The translations under genes and the position numbers were made by a program. 50,612 nt of DNA, taken from positions 1-50,612 of the forward strand of contig DPGH01000012.1 in assembly GCA_003523255.1 (NCBI GenBank), read 5' to 3'. This DNA is from Clostridiales bacterium (lineage in GTDB: Bacteria; Bacillota; Clostridia; Christensenellales; Borkfalkiaceae). A model generated the notes under the pieces. That model was given only the letters and a program-made list of their open reading frames with translations, did no database searches and was not told where the DNA came from. This document shows positions 9,000-16,458 of the stretch, piece after piece (position 1 is the first letter of the stretch; each line of letters begins with the position of its first letter).

Positions 9000-9610
9000 A
9001 AATAATAACGGTAACCACGGGGCTTCTTGCAGAAAACGCATATATACTCGTATCGAAAGACCTTTCCGCTTCGGTAGTGATAGACGGCGGCGAAAAGTAT
9101 GAAGAAATCAAACGGGCGACAGCCGAAACGCGCGCGCCGCTAAAGGCTATGCTTTTAACGCACGCGCATTACGACCATTCGGGCGTGGCGGCGGCGTTTC
9201 AAAAGGACGGCGTACCCGTGTATATCGGCTTCGGCGATGCAGAAAAGGTTAAAACAGGCGTCGGCGCATGTCCGTTTAAGTCCCGTTTTACTCCTTTTAC
9301 GCCGGACGGAGTGTTAAAAGACGGCGATAAACTCGTTTTCGGCGATATAGTGCTTACGGTTATCGGCACGCCGGGGCATACGGACGGGTCCGTAACGTTT
9401 ATGTCCGAAAACGCATTGTTTACCGGCGATTTACTGTTTCGGCGTTCGGTCGGCAGAACGGACTTTCTTTCGGGAGACGCGGACGCGCTCGTTTCTTCGA
9501 TAAAAAAACTTTACGCGTTAAATGGCGATTATACCGTTTATCCGGGACACGGCGAAAAGACGGCTTTGTCCGAAGAACGACTGTTTAACCCTTACGTAAA
9601 AGCAGAATAA
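8996..9610 (+). CDS. MBL-fold metallo-hydrolase (glyoxalase II-like)
   Basis: A 204-residue stand-alone metallo-beta-lactamase-fold hydrolase. The metal site is complete: HAHYDH at 56-61 (HxHxDH), GHTDG for the next His, TGDLLF for the bridging Asp, and PGHGEKT for the last His. This is the short YcbL/GloB-like type found between rel and hemZ in many Clostridia; a thioester hydrolase activity is likely but the physiological substrate is unknown. It overlaps rel by the ATGA sequence and is followed after one base by hemZ, so the three are translationally coupled. Cytoplasmic, no signal peptide. Confidence 0.88.
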   Translation: MKIITVTTGLLAENAYILVSKDLSASVVIDGGEKYEEIKRATAETRAPLKAMLLTHAHYDHSGVAAAFQKDGVPVYIGFGDAEKVKTGVGACPFKSRFTPFTPDGVLKDGDKLVFGDIVLTVIGTPGHTDGSVTFMSENALFTGDLLFRRSVGRTDFLSGDADALVSSIKKLYALNGDYTVYPGHGEKTALSEERLFNPYVKAE

Positions 9611-9611
9611 C

Positions 9612-10988
9612 ATGATTGAAACAAACGTTGAATTTTTAAAAAAAGATCTCGAAGAAACGGCGGCGTTTTTTTCCGCACGGGTAGACGCGCGCCATATATT
9701 TAAAGAAGCGGAAGGCAAGTGCGTAAATACGGTTATAATAAACGGCAAGGCGTACGCTTTCGGTAACGTCATGCCGAGGTCCGGAACCGAAACGGAAAAA
9801 AAGAGATATATCAAACGATACGCATGTCTTTCGCTGTATAAGGCGTTAGTTTCGTTCACGGGCGAAAAACAGGCGTGGGGCGCGCTTACGGGCGTCCGCC
9901 CGACAAAGCCCGCTTACGCGGAAATAGAAAAAACGGGCGACTTTAAAGAGTTTTTTACGGACGTAATGAAAGTTTCGCCGGAGAAAACCCTTCTCACCGC
10001 CAAGGTTATCGAAGCGCAAAAAGGTTTATACGAAAAGCCCGCTTTTGGCGAAGATTTTTTCGTGTTTATACCTTTTTGTCCTTCGCGTTGCAGGTATTGC
10101 TCGTTTATCACGGCGGACGTTAAAACCGCGGCGAAGCATGTAGACGACTACGTAAACGCGCTCGTTTACGAGATAAAACAAAGCGCAAAGTTGATAACGC
10201 GCCTCCGCAGCGTTTACGTGGGCGGCGGCACGCCGGTAAGCCTTTCCGACGATAATCTCGAAAAAATACTTTGCGCGATAGACGAAGTAAAGCCTTTCGG
10301 TACGGAATACACCGTGGAAGCGGGCAGACCCGACCGTATTACGGAATCTAATCTTGCCCTTTTAAAAAAACACGGAGTAACGAGGGTATGCGTCAATCCG
10401 CAAACTTTTAACGACGAAACGCTCGTTCGCATCGGGAGAAAACACACCGCCGCGGAGATAATAGAGAAATACGAACTGGCGAAAAAAGATTTTATCGTCA
10501 ACATGGATTTAATCGCCGGGCTTGACGGCGAAACGAAAGAGGACTTTTTTAAAAGCGTGTTAAAGGCGATAGAACTCGCCCCGGACAACATTACGATACA
10601 TACGCTTTCCGTCAAGCGCGGTTCTTATCTCGCGGAAGAAGGCAAAAGATTGCCTAAAGGCGATATAGAAGAAATGATTTCTTTTGCGGAAAAACGGCTC
10701 GAAGAATCGGGATATTCTCCTTATTACCTTTACAGACAAAAATATATGGCGGGTAACCTTGAAAACGTAGGTTACGCAAAAAAGGGCACGGAGTGTCTTT
10801 ACAACGTCGACGTGATGGAAGAAACCGCTTCCGTTATCGCATGCGGGGCAGGCGCGATAAGTAAAAGGGTAGCCTTTAACGACGATAAAATAGAAAGGCT
10901 CGCCGCACCGAAAGACGTGGTAACGTACGTAAACAAACTTTCCGAAATTTTGTCGTCAAAACAAACTTTATTCGGCAAAAACGATTAA
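9612..10988 (+). CDS. hemZ: Radical SAM coproporphyrinogen dehydrogenase-like HemZ
   Basis: Radical SAM enzyme of the HemN/HemZ family, 458 residues. The 4Fe-4S/SAM motif CxxxCxxC is at C156, C160 and C163 (context FCPSRCRYCSF), and YVGGGTP, the family's SAM-contact stretch, follows. The N-terminal ~150 residues before the radical SAM domain and the end are typical for Firmicute HemZ, which is distinct from HemW. HemZ is assigned to oxygen-independent heme synthesis, but in organisms without the rest of the pathway the substrate is unclear; no other heme gene is visible here. It is the last gene of the recJ-rel-MBL-hemZ run; rpsO follows from its own promoter. hisS and aspS, frequent downstream neighbours, are not present. 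Confidence 0.9.
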   Translation: MIETNVEFLKKDLEETAAFFSARVDARHIFKEAEGKCVNTVIINGKAYAFGNVMPRSGTETEKKRYIKRYACLSLYKALVSFTGEKQAWGALTGVRPTKPAYAEIEKTGDFKEFFTDVMKVSPEKTLLTAKVIEAQKGLYEKPAFGEDFFVFIPFCPSRCRYCSFITADVKTAAKHVDDYVNALVYEIKQSAKLITRLRSVYVGGGTPVSLSDDNLEKILCAIDEVKPFGTEYTVEAGRPDRITESNLALLKKHGVTRVCVNPQTFNDETLVRIGRKHTAAEIIEKYELAKKDFIVNMDLIAGLDGETKEDFFKSVLKAIELAPDNITIHTLSVKRGSYLAEEGKRLPKGDIEEMISFAEKRLEESGYSPYYLYRQKYMAGNLENVGYAKKGTECLYNVDVMEETASVIACGAGAISKRVAFNDDKIERLAAPKDVVTYVNKLSEILSSKQTLFGKND

Positions 10989-10995
10989 AAAACAG

Positions 10996-11024
10996 TTTAC
11001 AAAACGTAAAAAGTCTGTTATACT
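10996..11024 (+). promoter_or_regulatory. SigA promoter of rpsO with extended -10
   Basis: TTTACA (10996-11001), a 17-base spacer and TATACT (11019-11024). TG at 11016-11017 one base before the hexamer makes an extended -10, so a strong promoter is expected. Predicted start near 11031, leaving an 85-base leader before rpsO. Confidence 0.85.
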
Positions 11025-11037
11025 TAACGGGTAAATA

Positions 11038-11084
11038 CTTAAGGCAAGGTTTTGCGGATTCTCCGCCCAAGGCTTTGTTTTAAG
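11038..11084 (+). promoter_or_regulatory. Structured rpsO leader, candidate S15 autoregulatory element
   Basis: Two nested helices can be drawn in the leader: an outer 12 bp stem (11038-11049 with 11073-11084) containing three G-U wobble pairs, two of them adjacent, and an inner 5 bp stem GCGGA/TCCGC (11054-11058 with 11062-11066). The region is not followed by a T tract. The ribosome binding site CGGAGG lies 16 bases further on. Autoregulation by S15 through leader RNA with GU/GC elements is known in several phyla; assignment here is inference from position and shape. Confidence 0.5.
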
Positions 11085-11116
11085 CGAATAAATATCCATA
11101 CGGAGGTAAAATTAAA

Positions 11117-11380
11117 ATGGATAAAGCCAAAAAAACCGAAATCATCAACAAGTTTGCCCGTCATGAAGGCGACACCGGCTCGGCAGAAGTGCAAATCGCG
11201 CTTTTAACCGAGAGAATCAATCATCTCAACGCGCACCTTGCCGTCAATAAAAACGACAATCATTCAAGGCGCGGACTTATGAAGATGGTCGGCGAAAGAC
11301 GCGGTCTGTTAAAGTATCTGCAAGAAATCGATATCGAAAGATACAGAAAAATCATCGCGGACTTGGAACTCAGAAAGTAA
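11117..11380 (+). CDS. rpsO: 30S ribosomal protein S15
   Basis: S15 binds the central domain of 16S rRNA early in 30S assembly. The 87-residue protein has the full family length and conserved elements: the DTGSAEVQIALLTERI helix, HxxDxHSRRGL (here HLAVNKNDNHSRRGLMKMV) and the RRGLLKYL segment. CGGAGG at 11101-11106 sets the ATG at 11117. It is preceded by its own promoter and followed by a strong terminator, and pnp lies next, the same rpsO-pnp order as in B. subtilis and E. coli. Confidence 0.98.
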   Translation: MDKAKKTEIINKFARHEGDTGSAEVQIALLTERINHLNAHLAVNKNDNHSRRGLMKMVGERRGLLKYLQEIDIERYRKIIADLELRK

Positions 11381-11387
11381 GCGGATT

Positions 11388-11420
11388 CGGGGGGCTGATT
11401 TTAGCCACCCCGTTTTTCTT
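11388..11420 (+). terminator. Terminator between rpsO and pnp
   Basis: Stem CGGGG/CCCCG continued by GGCT/AGCC with one bulged base, loop GATTTT, followed by TTTTTCTTT. A good intrinsic terminator, so pnp depends on read-through or on an unseen promoter. Confidence 0.85.
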
Positions 11421-11433
11421 TAATAAATATTTG

Positions 11434-11454
11434 CGGCGCGCGGGGCGCGCGTCG
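11434..11454 (+). other. GC-rich hairpin in the pnp leader
   Basis: CGGCGCGCG pairs with CGCGCGTCG (one G-U) around a GGG loop, an unusually stable 9 bp stem 38 bases before the pnp start. It has no T tract. In enterobacteria a leader hairpin cut by RNase III mediates pnp autocontrol; whether this hairpin does so is not known. Confidence 0.55.
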
Positions 11455-11491
11455 TTTCGTATAAAACAGAGTCAGAAAAGGAGAATAGCAA

Positions 11492-13597
11492 ATGTCAGTT
11501 AATTACAAACAATTCAAAACGACCGTCGGCGGCAGAGAAGTCGTTATCGAGACGGGTAAATACGCCGAGCAGGCAAACGGCGCGTGTGTGGTGCGTTGCG
11601 GCGAAACCGCGGTTATGGTTTCCGTCTGCATGTCGCCTTCGCCGAGAGAGGGTATGGATTTCTTCCCTCTCCAGGTAGATTACGAAGAAAAAATGTATTC
11701 CGTAGGTAAAATTCCGGGCGGATTTAAACGCCGCGAGGGCAGGGCGAGCGACAAGGCGATACTTACTTCTCGTCTTATCGACAGACCTCTTCGTCCTCTT
11801 TTCCCGAAAGGGCTTTTTAACGACGTTGTCGTTATCGCGCAGGCTCTTTCCGTTGAACCGGACGTTCAGCCCGAACCCCTTGCCATGATAGGTTCTTCGG
11901 TCGCTCTCGCGATATCCGATATTCCGTGGGCGGGTCCCACCGGTTCGGTAGTCGTCGGTATGGTAGACGGTAAATACGTTATCAACCCGAACGCCGCCGA
12001 AAGAGAAAAAACCGATATACATCTTAACCTTGCCGGCACTAAAGACGCTATCCTTATGATAGAAGCGGGCGCGAACGAAGTTACCAACGACGAAATGGTA
12101 AACGCCATCATGTTCGGTCATGAAGAAATCAAAAAGATTTGTAAATTCATCGAAGAAGAAATCGTTCCCGTCGTCGGCAAACCTAAAAAAGAAATCGAAC
12201 TTTATCACGTTCCCGAAGAACTCGATAAAGAAGTGCGCGCTTACGCTTCGGAAAAAATCGACTGGGCTATCGACACGTTCGACAGAAACGAAAGACAGAC
12301 TCGTCAGGATAAAGCGGAAGCGGAAGTCATCGAACACTTTAAAGATATTTATCCCGACAATATAAGAGAAATAAAGGACAGCCTTTATTATCTCACGAAA
12401 GAAAAAGTCCGCGCTAAAATCTTCGACAAGGGCATTCGCCCCGACGGAAGAGGACTTAAAGACGTTCGTCCGATATGGTGCGAAAGGGGAGTTTTGCCGA
12501 GAGTTCACGGTTCCGCCGTGTTTACCCGCGGTCAGACCCAGACCTTAACTACCTGCACGCTCGGCATGCTCGGCGACGCACAAAAACTCGAAGGTCTTGA
12601 CGAAGAAACTTCTAAAAGATATATGCATCAGTACAACTTCCCCGGCTACTGCACGGGCGAGGCAAAGGCGTTAAGGTCGCCCGGTCGCCGCGAAATAGGG
12701 CACGGCGCGCTTGCGGAACGCGCTCTTATTCCGGTTATTCCGAGCGAGGACGAGTTCCCCTACGCTATCCGCGTGGTAAACGATATTTTGTCTTCTAACG
12801 GTTCGTCGTCTATGGCGTCCGTTTGCGGTTCCACGATGGCTCTTATGGACGCGGGCGTTCCGATTAAAGCACCGGTAGCGGGCGTTGCGATGGGTCTTAT
12901 CAAAAATCAGGAAACGGGCGAATTCCGCGTGATGACCGATATTCAGGGTCTCGAAGACTTTTTGGGCGATATGGACTTTAAAGTCGCGGGTACCGTTAAA
13001 GGCATTACCGCTATTCAGATGGATATCAAAATCAAAGGCATATCCGAAGAAATCATGCATACCGCCATCAATCAGGCGAACGAAGGCAGACAGTTTATTC
13101 TTCATAAAATGCTCGAATGCGTTCCCGAGGTTGCTCCCGCGCTCTCCGTATACGCGCCTAAAATCATCAACTTCCAGATTGCTCCCGACAAAATCGGCGA
13201 CGTTATCGGTAAGCAAGGTTGCGTAATTAAAAAGATTATGGAAGAAACGGGTACCGAAATCGACTTTAACGAGGACGACAGCGGAAGAGGTTATATTTCT
13301 ACCGTAGGTCCTATCGAAAACGCCGAAAGAGCGAAAGCCATCATCCTTTCGATTGCGAAAGACCCCGAAGTCGGCGATATGTTTATTTCCGAAGTAGTGA
13401 GAATTTTACCGAAGGTCGGCGCGTTCTGCGAACTTGCTCCCGGTAAAGACGGTCTTATCCACATTTCGAGAATGAGCGATAAGCGCATCAACTCCGTGGA
13501 AGAAGTATTAAACATCGGCGACAAAGTAAAGGTCGAAATAATCAAGATAGGCGAAAAGGGCATAGACCTTAAACTGCTTGAAAAACTCGAAGGCTGA
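11492..13597 (+). CDS. pnp: Polynucleotide phosphorylase
   Basis: PNPase phosphorolytically shortens RNA 3' to 5' and is a central RNA-decay enzyme. The 701 residues match the family in full: first RNase PH-like domain with FKRREGR (about 79-85) and SRLIDRPLRPLFP, the helical linker, a second RNase PH domain with RPDGR and GSSSMASVCG, then a KH domain (GDVIGKQGCVIKKI, about 570) and a C-terminal S1 domain ending KLLEKLEG. AAAGGAG upstream supports the ATG at 11492. Downstream genes keep the pnp-ylxY-mlpA order of Bacillus. A terminator follows, so the deacetylase-like gene is transcribed mostly separately or by read-through. Confidence 0.97.
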   Translation: MSVNYKQFKTTVGGREVVIETGKYAEQANGACVVRCGETAVMVSVCMSPSPREGMDFFPLQVDYEEKMYSVGKIPGGFKRREGRASDKAILTSRLIDRPLRPLFPKGLFNDVVVIAQALSVEPDVQPEPLAMIGSSVALAISDIPWAGPTGSVVVGMVDGKYVINPNAAEREKTDIHLNLAGTKDAILMIEAGANEVTNDEMVNAIMFGHEEIKKICKFIEEEIVPVVGKPKKEIELYHVPEELDKEVRAYASEKIDWAIDTFDRNERQTRQDKAEAEVIEHFKDIYPDNIREIKDSLYYLTKEKVRAKIFDKGIRPDGRGLKDVRPIWCERGVLPRVHGSAVFTRGQTQTLTTCTLGMLGDAQKLEGLDEETSKRYMHQYNFPGYCTGEAKALRSPGRREIGHGALAERALIPVIPSEDEFPYAIRVVNDILSSNGSSSMASVCGSTMALMDAGVPIKAPVAGVAMGLIKNQETGEFRVMTDIQGLEDFLGDMDFKVAGTVKGITAIQMDIKIKGISEEIMHTAINQANEGRQFILHKMLECVPEVAPALSVYAPKIINFQIAPDKIGDVIGKQGCVIKKIMEETGTEIDFNEDDSGRGYISTVGPIENAERAKAIILSIAKDPEVGDMFISEVVRILPKVGAFCELAPGKDGLIHISRMSDKRINSVEEVLNIGDKVKVEIIKIGEKGIDLKLLEKLEG

Positions 13598-13635
13598 TAA
13601 AATAATTTTTTGAAAAAAATAAGTATATATATAAA

Positions 13636-13672
13636 ACAAAAAACGCACTTCCGAGCGGGGTGCGTTTTTTGT
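13636..13672 (+). terminator. Terminator after pnp
   Basis: A perfect 13 bp stem (13636-13648 with 13660-13672, core ACGCAC/GTGCGT) with an 11-base loop, with the T run forming the 3' arm. Strong intrinsic terminator. Confidence 0.88.
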
Positions 13673-13732
13673 TACGCTTAAAGTAATTACGGGCGCGCTT
13701 TGCGAATACAATAAACCCGAGAGGTGATTGTT

Positions 13733-14446
13733 ATGCGTTATAACGGCAAAAAGACCGCGATAGTTACCAACTGTATTCTTATCGCGCTCGCGTTTACGAT
13801 TTTTGCGGTAGGGTTTATTCCCGAGCGGATAATACCCATTTACGGCGGCGCGACGGAAACGCCTATATATTACGGCAATCGCGAGCATAAAAACGTTTCT
13901 ATTATGGTAAACGTATACGAAAACGCCGAAATTGTGAAAAAGATGGCGGACGAATTTAACGCGCACGGCGCAAAGGCAACGTTTTTCGTCGGCGGGTGCT
14001 GGGCGGACGACAACGGCGAAACGCTTAAGTATCTCGTTTCCGCGGGGCATGAAATCGCAAACCACGGGTACTTTCACAAAGACCATAAAAAACTCGACTA
14101 CGGCGCGAACGTGCAAGAAATAAATTCCTGCGGGGTAGTGGCGGAGGCGCTTTGCGGTGTAAAGCCGGAACTTTTCGCGCCGCCTTCGGGGAGTTTCGGA
14201 AACGACACGCTTAAAGCCGCCGCCGACCTCGGTTATAAAGTGATTATGTGGAGCAAAGACACGATAGACTGGCGGGATAAAGACGAAAGCGTGATATACG
14301 GTCGCGCGGTGAAAAAACCCGCAAACGGCGACTTTATTTTAATGCACCCCAAAGAACATTCTTTGAAAGCCCTGCCTAAAATCCTTGAATTTTATATTAG
14401 TTCGGGGTATAATATAGTAACTGTAAGCGATAATATTGCAGTATAG
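13733..14446 (+). CDS. YlxY-like polysaccharide deacetylase homologue, first catalytic motif lost
   Basis: A membrane-anchored NodB-fold protein of 237 residues, with an N-terminal helix (about 10-30) and the deacetylase domain outside. Position between pnp and an M16 protease matches B. subtilis ylxY, a gene linked to spore formers. The usual motif 1 TFDDG, which gives the catalytic base and a zinc ligand, is replaced by MVNVYEN (58-64); motif 2 keeps both His (H111, H115) but lacks the following Pro; motif 3 RPPxG is APPSG; the later LMHP His remains. Normal metal-dependent deacetylation therefore looks unlikely, and a binding or structural role is possible. Start is the ATG at 13733, since GAGGTG at 13721-13726 is its ribosome binding site; the GTG inside that site is rejected as start. 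Confidence 0.82.
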   Translation: MRYNGKKTAIVTNCILIALAFTIFAVGFIPERIIPIYGGATETPIYYGNREHKNVSIMVNVYENAEIVKKMADEFNAHGAKATFFVGGCWADDNGETLKYLVSAGHEIANHGYFHKDHKKLDYGANVQEINSCGVVAEALCGVKPELFAPPSGSFGNDTLKAAADLGYKVIMWSKDTIDWRDKDESVIYGRAVKKPANGDFILMHPKEHSLKALPKILEFYISSGYNIVTVSDNIAV

Positions 14447-14455
14447 GACGAAAAT

Positions 14456-15697
14456 ATGAGATACGTAAAAAGATATGACAACGGGTTAAAACTTATCGTC
14501 GACAAAATCGACGGGCTTTTTTCGGTAAGCGCGGGCGTGCTTGTAAAAACCGGCAGTTCCAACGAAAGCGAAGCGGAAAACGGGATTTCGCACTTTATAG
14601 AGCATACCGTTTTTAAGGGTACCAAAAAACGTTCCGCATTTGAAATATCCGATTACGTAGACCGCATAGGCGCGCAGATAAACGCATTTACTTCTAAAGA
14701 ACTTACTTGTTATTATACTAAATCGACAACCGAGCATCTTAAAGACTCGCTCGAAGTGCTTTCCGACATATTTTTTAACGCCGTATTCGACGCGGAAGAA
14801 CTCGAAAAAGAAAAGGGCGTTATAATAGAAGAAATAAACATGAGCGAAGATTCTCCGGAAGATTTGTGTCTTGATCTTCTCGCTTCGGCATACCACGGCA
14901 ACGAGGGACTGGGGAGAACTATTTTAGGTCCAGAAAACAACGTAAAATCTTTCGGCAAAAAGGACGCGCTTTCTTATATGGATAAGTATTACTGCGCGGA
15001 CAACGTGGTCGTGTCGCTCGCGGGCAACGTGGATAAGGTGCAGGCGGAAGCGTTCGTTAAGGAATTGTTTGCGGACAAGTTTAAAAGGGTTACTTCCGCG
15101 CCGCAAAAAAACACTTTTTCCGCTCAGACGAAAAATTTACTTAAAACTAAAAAGACCGAGCAATGCCATATCGCGTTTGCAGTGCCTGCGTATCGCGCGG
15201 CGGACGAACGGAGCGACGCGCTCGCCATCGCTAACGTCGTGTTCGGCGGCGGCATGAGCAGCAGACTGTTTCAAAGCGTAAGGGAAAACCTCGGACTGTG
15301 CTATTCGATTTATTCATATTGCTCGGGATATAAAGACGAAGGCGTGCTCGAAGTTTACGCCGGCGTTAATACCGAAAACGTAAACAAAGCCGCTTCCGCC
15401 GTCATGAAAGAGTTTGAAAAAATGAAAAAAAGCGGCGTTACGGAACAGGAGTTTCTGCGCGGAAAAGAGCAAATTAAAAGCTCGTTTATAATGGGCAGAG
15501 AAAGCACTGCCACTCAAATGCTTTTATACGGCAAATATCTGCTTTTTCTGGACAAAAAACTCGACTTTAACAAGCGAATAGCCGAGATAGACTCGGTAAC
15601 TATAGAAGACGTAAACGCCGTTATAAAAGACGTTTTCGATTTCGACAGGGTTGCCACCGCGCTCGTCGGTCCGAAGAAAAAACCGTTAAGCGTTTAA
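14456..15697 (+). CDS. M16 family zinc peptidase (MlpA/YmxG-like)
   Basis: A 413-residue insulinase/mitochondrial-processing-peptidase-type protease. The inverted zinc motif HFIEH (HxxEH) is at 46-50, and the third ligand Glu is in EEINMSEDSPEDL about 75 residues later. The C-terminal half has the second M16 domain with FGGGMSSRLFQSVRE, the Arg-containing substrate-binding stretch. Length fits the one-chain bacterial homodimer type. It lies nine bases after the YlxY-like gene, the same pairing as in B. subtilis, where mlpA has been connected to protease regulation. No signal peptide, so cytoplasmic. A bidirectional terminator follows. Confidence 0.92.
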   Translation: MRYVKRYDNGLKLIVDKIDGLFSVSAGVLVKTGSSNESEAENGISHFIEHTVFKGTKKRSAFEISDYVDRIGAQINAFTSKELTCYYTKSTTEHLKDSLEVLSDIFFNAVFDAEELEKEKGVIIEEINMSEDSPEDLCLDLLASAYHGNEGLGRTILGPENNVKSFGKKDALSYMDKYYCADNVVVSLAGNVDKVQAEAFVKELFADKFKRVTSAPQKNTFSAQTKNLLKTKKTEQCHIAFAVPAYRAADERSDALAIANVVFGGGMSSRLFQSVRENLGLCYSIYSYCSGYKDEGVLEVYAGVNTENVNKAASAVMKEFEKMKKSGVTEQEFLRGKEQIKSSFIMGRESTATQMLLYGKYLLFLDKKLDFNKRIAEIDSVTIEDVNAVIKDVFDFDRVATALVGPKKKPLSV

Positions 15698-15724
15698 TCA
15701 TAAAAAAGTTTATAAACGCATACA

Positions 15725-15760
15725 AAAAGCCCCGCGGCATACATTCGCCGCGGGGCTTTT
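15725..15760. terminator. Bidirectional terminator between convergent genes
   Basis: A perfect 14 bp stem AAAAGCCCCGCGGC and its complement (15725-15738 with 15747-15760) with an 8-base loop has A and T runs at both ends, so it serves the M16 gene on the plus strand and the ECF gene on the minus strand. Confidence 0.9.
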
Positions 15761-15771
15761 AAAGCGTAATT

Positions 15772-16362
15772 TTACAATTGATTTTTCGATTGCTCATCCG
15801 TTTCGGGTAAGGCGTCCGTTTCGGAATTTTCTGTTTTTGCGCCGTTTTCGTCGGCACGGGTATTCGCGTCGCCGAATTTTTCGTTAAACACTTTTCTTAC
15901 CGGCGTTTTGAAGCAAAGCAACAGCGAAACGGCAACGCCCGTAAGTGCCTGCGCTATCTGGAACGGAAGTTTAACGAGCCATGCGCCTTTTGCGCCGTAA
16001 ATGAATTCACGCCCGAGCGAATATCCCGCTACCATTATAATCGCGCCAATCATAAGCCCGATAAAAGAAAACAAAAACGTTTTGTCTTTTTTTCTCGCAA
16101 AAAGCGATATGACGAGCGACTGAATTCCGCGCGTTACAAGCGAAACGAACATGGGCGCGGGGTAAAATATCAAATCGCCGAGAAACGCTCCCATTCCGCC
16201 TGCGATAACCGCAGGGAGCGGAGGCAGTAAAAGCGCGGCGGTACAAATCGCTATATCGTTAAGGTACAGGTGCCCGCCGGGTACCGGTACCGAAAAAGAA
16301 GAAAGCACAACGCAAAGAGCGGTAAACGCCGCCGTTATGCATATCGTTTTGGTCGTTTTCAT
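15772..16362 (-). CDS. ECF transporter substrate-binding (S) component
   Basis: A 196-residue integral membrane protein with about six hydrophobic segments, the size and shape of an energy-coupling-factor S component, which captures a vitamin or metal and docks on a shared EcfAAT module. N-terminal AAFTALCVVLS and the LNDIAI-GGxGAFLGDLI arrangement fit the DUF1393/riboflavin-type superfamily. No EcfA or EcfT gene is nearby, as usual for group II systems. The start at 16362 is chosen because GAGGAG lies eight bases upstream; an in-frame ATG at 16386 overlaps that site. The last ~35 residues are a hydrophilic acidic tail (many D/E/N), unusual for S components. Divergent promoter with a PLP-type regulator suggests, but does not prove, vitamin B6 uptake. 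Confidence 0.85.
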   Translation of the reverse strand: MKTTKTICITAAFTALCVVLSSFSVPVPGGHLYLNDIAICTAALLLPPLPAVIAGGMGAFLGDLIFYPAPMFVSLVTRGIQSLVISLFARKKDKTFLFSFIGLMIGAIIMVAGYSLGREFIYGAKGAWLVKLPFQIAQALTGVAVSLLLCFKTPVRKVFNEKFGDANTRADENGAKTENSETDALPETDEQSKNQL

Positions 16363-16379
16363 AAAAGTTTTCTCCTCGA

Positions 16380-16408
16380 TTGACAAATTTCGGGTCTTAT
16401 TATATACT
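16380..16408 (+). promoter_or_regulatory. Promoter of the MocR-type regulator
   Basis: TTGACA (16380-16385), a 17-base spacer and TATACT (16403-16408). Predicted start near 16415, 44 bases before the regulator gene. It shares most of its DNA with the opposite promoter of the ECF gene. Confidence 0.85.
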
Positions 16409-16427
16409 TATTCTGATATTATTACAA
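16399..16427 (-). promoter_or_regulatory. Promoter of the ECF S-component gene
   Basis: On the minus strand TTGTAA (16427-16422), a 17-base spacer and TATAAT (16404-16399). Predicted start near 16391, leaving a leader of about 29 bases, too short for a riboswitch. The -10 overlaps the -10 of the plus-strand promoter, so RNA polymerase cannot occupy both at once. Confidence 0.82.
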
Positions 16428-16458
16428 TAACCAAATTGAATAAAAAGGATAATACCAG

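Noticed and set aside
11495..12508. Long minus-strand open frame of 337 codons
   Set aside because: It lies entirely opposite the well-supported pnp gene; such shadow frames follow from the codon use of this genome, and it has no ribosome binding site or recognisable motif.
16363..16398. Riboswitch before the ECF S component
   Set aside because: The predicted leader is only about 29 bases, too short for any known vitamin riboswitch.
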